Shown: positions 1 to 7,101 of the stretch, piece by piece
Position numbering within the stretch: position 1 is the first letter of the stretch
How the letters are laid out: each line of letters begins with the position of its first letter
Assembly: GCA_007126855.1 (NCBI GenBank)
Contig: SLAK01000158.1
Location: 1 to 12,171, forward strand
DNA from: Dehalococcoidia bacterium
Lineage (GTDB): Bacteria; Chloroflexota; Dehalococcoidia; Tepidiformales; Tepidiformaceae
DNA: 12,171 bases
Reading direction: 5' to 3'
Made by a program: the position numbers and the translations under genes
The notes under the pieces: model-generated
The model's database searches: none
Seen by the model: the letters and a program-made list of their open reading frames with translations, nothing else
Told to the model about the DNA's origin: nothing

Positions 1-828
1 GCAGTGAACCCGACCGACACGGTGTTGCGTGACGGTTCCAGGGCTGAGGCTTTGCGCGAGATTCCTCCGCCGTACGTGCCCGGCATGGACGCGGCCGGAG
101 TGATAGACGAGATCGGAGAAGGCACGGATACCGATCTGCAGGTCGGTGACGCCGTGATGGCGATGGTCATTCCCGCGGGAACGCATGGCGCTTATCGGGA
201 AAGCATCGTCCTGGCGGCAGACTCGGTGGCCCGGGCCCCGGCCGGTTCCACACACATCGAGGCCGCGACGCTGCCAATGAACGGCCTCACCGCACGCTTG
301 TCGCTTGACCAGCTCGCGCTCAAGCGGGGGCAGACCCTCGCGGTGACCGGCGCAGCCGGGTGCTACGGCGGCTATGTTGTCCAGCTTGCGAAGGCCGAGG
401 GGTTGTGGGTAATCGCTGACGCGTCGAGCGCCGATGAACAGCTCGTCCGCGACCTGGGTGCCGACGTCGTCGTGCCACGGGGTGACGACATTGCTACGCG
501 CATTCGCGAGGTGGTGCCGGAAGGTGTCGACGGCCTCGCGGACGGCTCAGTTCAGCGAGAAACGGCAGTCGGAGCGGTGAAGGACGGCGGGGGCTTCGCG
601 TCTGTACGTGGATGGAGGGGCGACGGAGAGCGCGGGATAACCTTCCACGTGACCTGGGTACGCCAGTACGACCACCGGGCCGACCTGCTCGACCGCCTCC
701 GGCAACACGTGGAGGATGGCCAGATCACGTTGCGCGTCGCCGCGACATACGCTCCGGAAGAAGCAGCCGAAGCCCACAGGCGCCTGGAGGCCGGCGGCAC
801 CCGCGGTCGGTGCGTGATCGCCTTCTAA
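1..828 (+). CDS. NADP-dependent quinone oxidoreductase-like protein (MDR family), 5' partial
   Basis: This is a medium-chain dehydrogenase/reductase of the zinc-independent quinone oxidoreductase type, expected to reduce an enone, quinone or similar carbonyl with NADPH in the cytoplasm. The frame is open from base 1. The GTG at 4-6 is probably internal, because the residues AVNPTDTVLRDG match a segment normally about 30 residues inside this family, so the true start lies upstream of the window. The GroES-like part holds PPYVPGMDAAGVIDEIG; the Rossmann fold follows at VTGAAGCYGGYVVQLAK, about residue 114 of the visible part. No cysteine/histidine zinc ligands are seen. The C-terminal GGTRGRCVIAF is a normal family end, and TAA is at 826-828. 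It converges on the glucosidase gene with 66 bases between, where I see no clear terminator. The family is secure; the substrate is not known. Confidence 0.88.
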   Translation, partial: AVNPTDTVLRDGSRAEALREIPPPYVPGMDAAGVIDEIGEGTDTDLQVGDAVMAMVIPAGTHGAYRESIVLAADSVARAPAGSTHIEAATLPMNGLTARLSLDQLALKRGQTLAVTGAAGCYGGYVVQLAKAEGLWVIADASSADEQLVRDLGADVVVPRGDDIATRIREVVPEGVDGLADGSVQRETAVGAVKDGGGFASVRGWRGDGERGITFHVTWVRQYDHRADLLDRLRQHVEDGQITLRVAATYAPEEAAEAHRRLEAGGTRGRCVIAF

Positions 829-894
829 CGCAGTCAGTCAAAGAGGCTAGTCGAAGCTGGTGGTCGCTGTTGGTCGTGGGACAGCGCGAGCCTG

Positions 895-2514
895 CTAATG
901 GACAAACCACGCTGCGCTAAGCGCGGGAAGCCGCCACCGGCGAGCGCCGTGGCCAGCATCCACCAACTCCACGCCGGACGCGCTGGCAAGCAGCAGCCTG
1001 CTGAAGCGCGGTTCTACGTCGATCTCCCGCTGGAGTGACGCGCAATTGAGCGCGACCAGTGCCGGCCGTGCGCCAGTCGCCTCGCGGGTGAACACGACGA
1101 CGCTATCGTCGACGACTCGCAAGGTGTGGAGGGAGCCGCGGCGCAACGACGCCTCACCTTTTCGCATGTGTATGGCCCGCCGCACGAGCGAGAGAAACGA
1201 CTCCGGGTCGTCCCTCTGCGCGGCGACGTTTATCGCCGGTGGGCCGAACGGTAGCCAGGGAGACGCCTCGGTGAAGCCCCGCCCAGGGCTGCCATCCCAC
1301 GGCATCGGTGTCCGCGCACCGTCACGCCCGACCGGGTCGACCGCCTGCCCGGGTGGGACCGGCACGTCCCGCATCCCGAGCTCTTCGCCGTAGTAGAGGC
1401 AGGGCGTGCCCCGCAGCCCCAGCAGCAGAAGCGTTCCCGCCCGCGCACGTTGCTCGCCGGCGCCGTCCGCGTCGTGGCGAGTTATGAAGCGCGGGACGTC
1501 ATGGTTGGCGAGCGCGAAACACGCCTGCGTGCCGGAAGGCAGGTCCTCTTCCGCCTCCAGAATCGCGGCGGCTACGGATGATGCGTTCCACGGGATGAAC
1601 GGGGCGCTGGGAGTCTTGCGAATCAACTGGAAGTTGAACATGAGGTGAAGGCCGTCGAGCGCCGGGGCTCCGTAGAAGTGGGAGAGCTCCCTGAGCGGAG
1701 CATAGACTTCGCCGACGGCCACCCGGTCAGGGAATTCGTCGAGCACCCGGCGGACTGCCCGCACCATCTCCGTACCGTCGGGATGAAGGTAATTGTGGTC
1801 GATGAGGAAGGGTGGCTCGGGGCCGCCTGGGACGTGGGCCGGATTCACCGGGTTGTCGGCGAGATCGGGATGCTTCGCGATGCGCCCGACTGCATCGAGG
1901 CGGAATCCATCCACGCCTCGCCGCATCCAGAAGCGCAGGACATCGCCCATCGCCTCGACAACCTCCGCGTTGCGCCAGTTGAGGTCCGGCTGCTCAGGGA
2001 GATAGGAGTGCAGGTAGTACTGGCCGGTCGCGGCATCGAACTCCCATGCGGGTCCGCCAAAGACCGCGTTCCAGTTGTTCGGTGGCCCCCCATCGGGCGC
2101 CGGATCCCGCCAGATGTACCAGTCACGCCGCGCCGACGTGGCCGAGGCGCGCGAGTCCAGGAACCACGGGTGCCGGTCGGAGGTATGGTTGAGGACGAAG
2201 TCTATGAGCACGCGGACCTGGCGACGGTGCGCTTCTTCTACCAGCCGGTCGAATGTGGCAAGGTCCCCGAACGTGGGATCAACATCCGTGAAGTCGCTTA
2301 CGTCGTATCCGAAGTCCTTCAGCGGCGACGGGTAGATCGGCGATAGCCAGATGGCATCCACCCCCAGGGAGTGCTCCGTGCCGTCGTTGAGGTAATCGAG
2401 GCGGTTGATGATCCCCTGCAGGTCGCCAACCCCATCGCCATCGCTGTCCTGAAAGCTGCGGGGATATATGTGGTAGATCGTGGCTTCGCGCCACCACGGG
2501 AGTTCTTCGGTCAT
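895..2514 (-). CDS. GH13 family alpha-glucosidase (oligo-1,6-glucosidase-like)
   Basis: This is a retaining glycoside hydrolase of the alpha-amylase superfamily, expected to release glucose from short alpha-glucosides. The start is placed at the ATG at 2512-2514 because the family N-terminus WWREATIYHIYPRSF begins seven residues later. The frame stays open back to 2643 but that part looks non-coding, and no strong ribosome site precedes the ATG. The protein is 539 residues, the usual length for glucosidases. It shows the calcium-type loop DSDGDGVGD (23-31), region I DFVLNH (105-110), region II GFRLDAV with nucleophile Asp207, region III GEV with acid/base Glu269, region IV NHD with Asp339, and YYGEELGM (374-381). 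All three catalytic carboxylates are present. There is no signal peptide, so it is cytoplasmic. Trehalose synthase or sucrose hydrolase activity cannot be excluded. No sugar transporter lies nearby, and it is divergent from the DUF1330 gene. Confidence 0.92.
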   Translation of the reverse strand: MTEELPWWREATIYHIYPRSFQDSDGDGVGDLQGIINRLDYLNDGTEHSLGVDAIWLSPIYPSPLKDFGYDVSDFTDVDPTFGDLATFDRLVEEAHRRQVRVLIDFVLNHTSDRHPWFLDSRASATSARRDWYIWRDPAPDGGPPNNWNAVFGGPAWEFDAATGQYYLHSYLPEQPDLNWRNAEVVEAMGDVLRFWMRRGVDGFRLDAVGRIAKHPDLADNPVNPAHVPGGPEPPFLIDHNYLHPDGTEMVRAVRRVLDEFPDRVAVGEVYAPLRELSHFYGAPALDGLHLMFNFQLIRKTPSAPFIPWNASSVAAAILEAEEDLPSGTQACFALANHDVPRFITRHDADGAGEQRARAGTLLLLGLRGTPCLYYGEELGMRDVPVPPGQAVDPVGRDGARTPMPWDGSPGRGFTEASPWLPFGPPAINVAAQRDDPESFLSLVRRAIHMRKGEASLRRGSLHTLRVVDDSVVVFTREATGARPALVALNCASLQREIDVEPRFSRLLLASASGVELVDAGHGARRWRLPALSAAWFVH

Positions 2515-2659
2515 GGTTGCTGATCCACGATACCGGCGCGGCGGCGCTCTTACAGGGTGACAATGCACGACGCGTCCAGCCAAACCGTCAATGCCCGGTT
2601 GCCGAATCCTGCCCTGCGCCCTCGACCAATAGGCCGATGGCATCTCACGGATAGATCCT

Positions 2660-2665
2660 TATCAT
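2660..2665 (+). promoter_or_regulatory. possible -10 element upstream of the DUF1330 gene
   Basis: TATCAT matches the sigma70 -10 consensus at five of six positions and lies 70 bases before the DUF1330 start. No convincing -35 is found 16-18 bases upstream. The overlapping reverse reading, TATGAT at 2661-2666, could equally serve the divergent glucosidase gene. This is a weak call. Confidence 0.25.
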
Positions 2666-2666
2666 A

Positions 2667-2695
2667 GTTTCATCGCCGTGGATCGGCGAAGAAAC
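2667..2695. promoter_or_regulatory. 29-base interrupted palindrome in the divergent glucosidase/DUF1330 gap
   Basis: The arms are GTTTCATCGCCG (2667-2678) and CGGCGAAGAAAC (2684-2695). They pair over 11 of 12 positions, with one A-A mismatch, around the 5-base centre TGGAT. The site sits directly after a TATCAT hexamer and about 25 bases before the AGAAGGAG ribosome site of the DUF1330 gene. It could be an operator for a dimeric repressor controlling both divergent genes, or a hairpin in the mRNA leader. No regulator gene lies in the window. Confidence 0.5.
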
Positions 2696-2734
2696 CACCG
2701 GTCGCGTCCGGGCAGAGGGAAGAAGGAGCCGGCC

Positions 2735-3031
2735 ATGCCAAAGGGCTACGTGATCTTCAGCGAAACGACCCATGACGAAGCTCGCTTCGCCGCCTATGTC
2801 GACAAGGCGGTCCCAACCGTCCTGGAAGCGGGGGGACGGCCGATCATCTTCGACGATGGCCCAGAAGTGCTCGAGGGAGAGTGGAAAGGCGCGCGGATTG
2901 TCGTGGTGGAGTTCGACTCCGTAGAAGCCGCCCGCAATTGGTACACGTCTCCCGCGTACCAGGCGATCATCGGTGAGCGGCATGCCTCGGCAGAGGCTGA
3001 TGCGGTGCTCGTCGCCGGACTCGAGACGTAG
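2735..3031 (+). CDS. DUF1330 family protein
   Basis: This is a 98-residue protein of the DUF1330 family, a small ferredoxin-like alpha/beta (dimeric alpha-beta barrel) fold whose biochemical role is not established. The opening MPKGYVIFSETTHDEARFAAYVDKA-like segment, the central IVVVEFDSVEAARNWYTSP stretch (about 56-73) and the YQAIIGERHA segment (75-84) are the usual family landmarks. The length is normal for the family. The start is chosen at ATG 2735 because GGGAAGAAGGAG lies 7-8 bases before it; an upstream ATG in the same frame at 2678 lies inside the palindrome and lacks a ribosome site. TAG is at 3029-3031. The gene stands alone and is divergent from the glucosidase gene. I cannot assign a substrate or pathway. 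Confidence 0.9.
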   Translation: MPKGYVIFSETTHDEARFAAYVDKAVPTVLEAGGRPIIFDDGPEVLEGEWKGARIVVVEFDSVEAARNWYTSPAYQAIIGERHASAEADAVLVAGLET

Positions 3032-3326
3032 CCGGCGAAATGAGACGCCACGTGCGCAGGAGTGGACGCTGGCATCCTCGCCGTACGTGCCGGTGTGCCT
3101 GGGCCTGCGGGGGGTGGCGACGAGGGGCCGGGGCGCTTCGTGCCCCGTTTGCGGCGTCGAACATCGCCGGTCGCCTCTGTGCGAACGGCTGCAAGACACC
3201 ACAAATACAACGTTACACTCTTACGCGTGCCGGGTTTCCTCACGAATCCGCGCAATTCAGCGCAAATAGTGAACAGCGAAAGGCCGCATCGCTGGAACCC
3301 CGGCCGCGAGGCTTGATCCTGAAACC
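3032..3326. other. gene-free gap between convergent genes
   Basis: About 295 bases lie between the convergent DUF1330 and Rieske/FAD genes. Open frames here lack ribosome sites and recognisable protein content. One short GC hairpin (3129-3147) is present. An AT-richer patch around 3195-3225 has no clear promoter. I see no RNA gene or repeat. Confidence 0.5.
3129..3147 (+). terminator. possible terminator hairpin after the DUF1330 gene
   Basis: CGGGGC (3129-3134) pairs perfectly with GCCCCG (3142-3147) around the loop GCTTCGT, followed only by GTTTG rather than a real T-run. It lies about 100 bases past the DUF1330 stop. The stem is short and the region is GC-rich, so this could be chance. 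Confidence 0.25.
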
Positions 3327-4889
3327 TTAGGGGCGGTCGGCCGGGACGAGGCGGGCAAGCTCGGCTTCGTCCTCTCGCTCCATGGCCAGCTCGGCCAGGA
3401 GCGAGTCGCTATCCCGATAGATAGAGGCGACAGCCAGCGTCTTCCCGTTCTTTCGGTAAGCGACGATGCAGTCCCGATCGGCAATACTCCCGGAAACATG
3501 CATGGTGTCCCACCCTTCCACGTGTCCGACATAGTTGATCGGCAGGTCGTAGTGCTGGCTCCAGAAGAAGGGCACCGCATCAAACGGCTCCTGCATGCCG
3601 AGGATGTTGCGAGCTGCCGTCTGGCCCTGGCGTTGCGCCACAACCCAGTGCTCCACACGAATCCGCTCCCCCGACCGGGCATCCGGCCACCGTGCGATGT
3701 CGCCCGCGGCCCAGATTCCGGGGACGCTCGTTTCGAGGAATTCATTGACGAGGACACCCCGGTCAACAGCGATGCCTGCGCCTTCTGCGAGCTCTGCTCT
3801 TGGCCGAACCCCGACACCAATAACCACGAGCTCAGCCTGGAGCTGTGCTCCGTTCTGCAGCACGACGGAGTCCGGGCGGATTTCGGATAGCGTTTGCTGC
3901 AGATGGAATTGGACTCCGTGTTCCTCATGCAGCTGCCGGACAAACGAGCCCATCTCTCTGCCCAGAAGCGGTTCCATGGGCACCGCCTCTGGAGCAACGA
4001 CATGGACTGCCAGACCGCGAGTCCTGAGAGAGGCTGCCACCTCCAGGCCGATGAAGCTCGCGCCAACGACAACGGCGTTCCTGGCGCGGCCGGCCGCATC
4101 GATGATGGACCGGCTGTCGGTGACGGTCCGCAGGTAGTAGACATGCGGCTGCGCCACTCCAGGGATGTCGAGCCTGACTGGCTCCGCACCCGTTGCAAGC
4201 AGGATGGCAGCGGCACCAATTCGCTGACCATCATCCAGTACCACCTCGTGGCTGGCGCCATCAATCGCTGTCACCGTTCGCTCGAGCAGGACATGTATGT
4301 CCCGTTCCTCGTAGAACTCTGATGAGCGCAGGGGAAGCCAGTCTTCCGGCGCGGTCCCGGCAAGGTAGTCCTTGGATACATTGGGCCGGTCGTACGGCTC
4401 GGCTCCATCCCGGCTCACCAGCGTAAGGTTCCCCGAATAGCCCTCGTCACGAAGCGTGGCAGCGGCCATATCGCCGGCGGCACCACCGCCAACGATAACG
4501 ACAGAGTCCGGCGCGGTGGCCAACCTTCGTATTGGGGCCGCAGGCGCCGCCTTCTCACCGACAAACACGCGCCCCTCCCGGCGGATGACCTCATAGGTCT
4601 CGACGGCCTGTAACGCGGGCGGCCGGGCGGGGCTGCCGGTGCGCACGTCGAACGCCGCGTGGTGCCACGGACACCGCAGGCACTGACCATCGAAAATACC
4701 CTCGGCCAGCGGGCCGCCATAGTGCGTGCAGGTTGCATCGAGCGCGAACACTTCGTCGCCTGCCCGAACCAGCACGATCGAAGCGCCGTGGGCGTGCCCG
4801 AGGACTGGTTCACCCTCGCGAATGCTGTCTTCCCCGACGCCCTCTCCGGCGAGGTCGACACCCTGGGGTTCTTCCTGCTCAGCGCTCAT
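3327..4889 (-). CDS. Rieske [2Fe-2S] domain fused to FAD/NAD(P)H reductase
   Basis: This 520-residue protein joins a Rieske ferredoxin domain to a pyridine-nucleotide-disulfide-type flavoprotein reductase, the architecture of AIFM3-like proteins. It should pass electrons between NAD(P)H, FAD and a 2Fe-2S cluster. Rieske ligands are Cys54-x-His56 and Cys73-x-x-His76 (CTHYGGPL and CPWHH). FAD binding is shown by VIVGGGAAGD (131-140), ATGAEP (232-237) and GIWAAGDIAR (391-400); the NAD(P)H site is VVVGASFIGLE (273-283). There is no CxxC redox pair and no signal peptide. ATG 4889 is preferred over GTG 4898, because AGGACGGTGG lies just before it and would overlap the GTG. The MaoC-like gene lies 139 bases upstream in the same direction, so they may share a transcript. 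No oxygenase or cytochrome partner is present in the window, so the electron acceptor is unknown. Confidence 0.92.
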   Translation of the reverse strand: MSAEQEEPQGVDLAGEGVGEDSIREGEPVLGHAHGASIVLVRAGDEVFALDATCTHYGGPLAEGIFDGQCLRCPWHHAAFDVRTGSPARPPALQAVETYEVIRREGRVFVGEKAAPAAPIRRLATAPDSVVIVGGGAAGDMAAATLRDEGYSGNLTLVSRDGAEPYDRPNVSKDYLAGTAPEDWLPLRSSEFYEERDIHVLLERTVTAIDGASHEVVLDDGQRIGAAAILLATGAEPVRLDIPGVAQPHVYYLRTVTDSRSIIDAAGRARNAVVVGASFIGLEVAASLRTRGLAVHVVAPEAVPMEPLLGREMGSFVRQLHEEHGVQFHLQQTLSEIRPDSVVLQNGAQLQAELVVIGVGVRPRAELAEGAGIAVDRGVLVNEFLETSVPGIWAAGDIARWPDARSGERIRVEHWVVAQRQGQTAARNILGMQEPFDAVPFFWSQHYDLPINYVGHVEGWDTMHVSGSIADRDCIVAYRKNGKTLAVASIYRDSDSLLAELAMEREDEAELARLVPADRP

Positions 4890-5028
4890 GCCGGCCACCG
4901 TCCTGCCGTTGGAAAGTCCTGCCAGCGTAGCAGCCGCACAGTTCGATCATCATTAAGAGCAACGCTGCTGGCATGGCCAGGGTTGCGCTTCGACGAGATG
5001 CAGGACTGTTGAGCGACGTCCCCGAATA

Positions 5029-5526
5029 TCAGTAGAGGATGCCGGTGCCTCGCATGATGGCGACTGTCTCGCCATGCTGATTCGTGTAGATGGTTTCGGT
5101 AGTTGTGATCAGCATCTGGCCGATGCTGCCCGTGCGCTCGTCAACGGACGCCAGCCGCGAACGTGCCTTTAATACGTCGCCTGCGCAGATGTCGGCGAAG
5201 TACTCGATTTCGGTGCCACCATTCAGGCGCCGGTTGAGCGGCCGTCGCGGTTGAGGCAGGAGCTGCGCCCTGCGCCCTGATGTCGCATCGCTCTTGTTCG
5301 GGTCGAACACCGGCGTGCCGAGATAGCCCGGCGGCGCGAGCAGGCTCCGGTAGCCCGCCTGCTTCGCCGCTTCTTCGTCGTAGAACACCGGGGCGGTGTG
5401 GCCCACGGCACGCGCAAACATCCGGACCTGGATCCTGTCTACTTCGCAGGTCCAGGGCTCCGATTCCTTGCCGATCGCCGCCCGCATCTCATCGGTGATG
5501 AGGGATTCAGTTGCGTGTTCTGCCAT
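5029..5526 (-). CDS. MaoC/FAS1-like hotdog hydratase subunit
   Basis: This 165-residue protein matches the N-terminal MaoC-like (FAS1-type dehydratase) hotdog domain, seen in enoyl-CoA hydratases and in mycobacterial HadA/HadC. Landmarks are ITDEMRAAIGKESEPW (10-25), the hotdog helix VRMFARAVGHTAPVFYDEEAA (34-54, quoted around its core FARAVG), APPGYLGTP (64-72), LNGGTEIEYF (101-110) and the strand GQMLITTTETIYTN (136-149). I see no catalytic Asp/His dyad of the active hotdog type. In two-subunit enzymes this domain shapes the substrate tunnel while a partner carries the dyad, and no partner is in the window. ATG 5526 is chosen because GGAG lies 8 bases upstream; longer openings reach 5742 but run into the ACAD promoter. 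It is divergent from the acyl-CoA dehydrogenase, which suggests a shared role in acyl-CoA metabolism. Confidence 0.85.
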   Translation of the reverse strand: MAEHATESLITDEMRAAIGKESEPWTCEVDRIQVRMFARAVGHTAPVFYDEEAAKQAGYRSLLAPPGYLGTPVFDPNKSDATSGRRAQLLPQPRRPLNRRLNGGTEIEYFADICAGDVLKARSRLASVDERTGSIGQMLITTTETIYTNQHGETVAIMRGTGILY

Positions 5527-5608
5527 CGCTCGCTCCGGTATCGACGTGAGGGCAACGCTAACGAAATCCGGGGCCCGAGTAAACCGCATGGCAGGGGCCT
5601 CACGTTCT

Positions 5609-5638
5609 TTGACCACGCTCTTTGCCCGCTCATACAAT
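5609..5638 (+). promoter_or_regulatory. sigma70-like promoter for the acyl-CoA dehydrogenase gene
   Basis: TTGACC (5609-5614) and TACAAT (5633-5638) each match the -35 and -10 consensus at five of six positions, with an 18-base spacer. The position, 128 bases before the acyl-CoA dehydrogenase start in the 239-base divergent gap, is plausible and implies a leader of about 120 bases. This is the best promoter match I see in the window. Confidence 0.6.
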
Positions 5639-5765
5639 CGGGCAACCGTCGCGCCAGTCCTCTCTCGATCTGAACGGCACCTCCCTGTGACAACATGTCC
5701 GGACGCGCTCGTTGACGACGAGCCCCGGCCCGGATGCGGCACACAAACTACAGAGGAGGATGGCC

Positions 5766-7043
5766 ATGGCCTGGGAGTTTCAGACCGACCCCGAGTTCCA
5801 GGAGGAGATCGACTGGATCGACGAATTCGTGCGCGAGGAGGTCGAACCGCTCGAGTTCCTGCTCGGCAGCCCCGTCGATCTCAAGCAGCCCCGCTACGAG
5901 GAGCTCGTCCGCCCGCTGCAGGCGAAAGTCAAGGAGCGTGGCCTGTGGGCATGCCATCTCGGCCCCGAGCTCGGCGGCAAGGGCTATGGACAGGTCAAGC
6001 TCGCGCTCATGAACGAGCAGTTCGGGCGGGCGCGCTTTGGACCGGTGGTCTTCGGCGCCCAGGCGCCCGACACCGGCAACTCCGAGATCCTGGCCCACTA
6101 TGGCACCGAAGAGCAGAAGGAGCGCTACCTCCAGCCGCTTCTCGACAACCAGATCGTCTCCTGCTTCTCCATGACCGAACCCCAGGGCGGCGCCGACCCC
6201 ACCCAGTTCCGCACCACCGCGGTCGCTGACGGCGACGAATGGGTCATCGACGGCGAGAAGTGGTTCTCCTCCAACGCCAAGTACGCGTCCTTCTTCATCA
6301 CGATGGCCGTCACCGACCCTGAAGCGCCGCCGCACCAGCGGATGTCGATGTTCATCGTGCCGGCCGAGACGCCTGGCATCGAGATCATTCGCAACCTGGG
6401 CTTTCACGGGGAGTCCGACCCCACCCACGCTTACATGCGCTACAACGAAGTACGCGTACCGCGGCAGAACATGCTCGGCGGCCAGGGGCAGGCTTTCGTC
6501 GTGGCTCAGACTCGCCTCGGAGGAGGCCGCATGCACCACGCAATGCGCACCGTGGCGCAGGCGCAGCGGTGCTTCGACCTGATGTGCGAGCGAGCCCTTT
6601 CGCGGACAACGAAGGGCGAGCGCCTTGCGGACAAACAGCTCGTTCAGCAGATGATCGCAGACACCTGGATCCAGCTTCGGCAATTTCGTTTGCTCGTCCT
6701 CGAGACCGCATGGCTCATCGACCATCACAACGATTACCTGAAGGTCCGCAAGAACATCTCGGCGGTGAAGGCGACGATGCCGAAAGTCCTGCACGATGTC
6801 GCGTCAGCAGCACTGCAGGTCCATGGATCACTGGGCATCTCGACGGACATGCCCTTCACGGACTACATCATCAACTCGTACCACATCGGGCTCGCCGACG
6901 GCCCGACCGAAGTGCACAAAGTGACCACCGCGCGCCAGGTGCTGCGGGATTACCAGGGTGGTGACGAGATCTTCCCGAGCGGGTACCGCCCACACGTCCG
7001 CGAGCGGGTGCGGGAGCGCTACGGATTCCTCCGCGAGGAATAG
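5766..7043 (+). CDS. acyl-CoA dehydrogenase, ACAD10/11-like
   Basis: This is a 425-residue FAD-dependent acyl-CoA dehydrogenase fold protein. Landmarks are the N-terminal helices, GLWACHLGPELGGKGYGQ (59-76), the flavin-side segment CFSMTEPQGGADP (133-145), DGEKWFSSNAK (162-172), and the C-terminal QVHGSLGISTDMPF (351-364) with LADGPTEVHK (376-385). The usual catalytic Glu of the YEGT motif aligns with Asp378 in ADGP, a trait I recall from ACAD10/11 and related bacterial proteins. The start is ATG 5766: GAGGAGG ends at 5759, giving 6-base spacing, while ATG 5760 touches it. A sigma70-like promoter lies upstream, and a hairpin lies after the TAG. An APH-like kinase resembling the fused partner of ACAD10/11 lies 3.5 kb away. 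Ordinary dehydrogenation of an unknown acyl-CoA is the alternative role. Confidence 0.93.
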   Translation: MAWEFQTDPEFQEEIDWIDEFVREEVEPLEFLLGSPVDLKQPRYEELVRPLQAKVKERGLWACHLGPELGGKGYGQVKLALMNEQFGRARFGPVVFGAQAPDTGNSEILAHYGTEEQKERYLQPLLDNQIVSCFSMTEPQGGADPTQFRTTAVADGDEWVIDGEKWFSSNAKYASFFITMAVTDPEAPPHQRMSMFIVPAETPGIEIIRNLGFHGESDPTHAYMRYNEVRVPRQNMLGGQGQAFVVAQTRLGGGRMHHAMRTVAQAQRCFDLMCERALSRTTKGERLADKQLVQQMIADTWIQLRQFRLLVLETAWLIDHHNDYLKVRKNISAVKATMPKVLHDVASAALQVHGSLGISTDMPFTDYIINSYHIGLADGPTEVHKVTTARQVLRDYQGGDEIFPSGYRPHVRERVRERYGFLREE

Positions 7044-7049
7044 CCGGCA

Positions 7050-7077
7050 GCCGGCCTGCAGTCACGGACAGGCCGGC
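7050..7077. terminator. bidirectional hairpin between convergent genes
   Basis: GCCGGCCTG (7050-7058) pairs perfectly with CAGGCCGGC (7069-7077) around a 10-base loop, inside the 58-base gap between the acyl-CoA dehydrogenase (+) and alcohol dehydrogenase (-) stops. The 9-bp GC-rich stem could end transcription from both sides. No T-run follows on either strand, so it is not a classic intrinsic terminator. Confidence 0.5.
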
Positions 7078-7101
7078 CATGCTGTCACCGAGCGAGGTTT
7101 G

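Noticed and set aside
1645..2346. 233-codon open frame on the plus strand
   Set aside because: It is antisense to the catalytic core of the GH13 glucosidase and has no family content.
2645..3202. 185-codon open frame on the minus strand
   Set aside because: It runs opposite the DUF1330 gene, which has a good ribosome site and family motifs; the frame itself has neither.
3257..4264. 335-codon open frame on the minus strand overlapping the Rieske/FAD gene
   Set aside because: It is an alternative frame of the same strand, with Ser/Arg-rich low-complexity content. The overlapping frame encodes clear Rieske and flavoprotein motifs.
5748..6794. 348-codon open frame on the minus strand
   Set aside because: It is antisense to the acyl-CoA dehydrogenase, with composition typical of a shadow frame (rich in Leu, Val, Glu, Arg) and no recognisable family.
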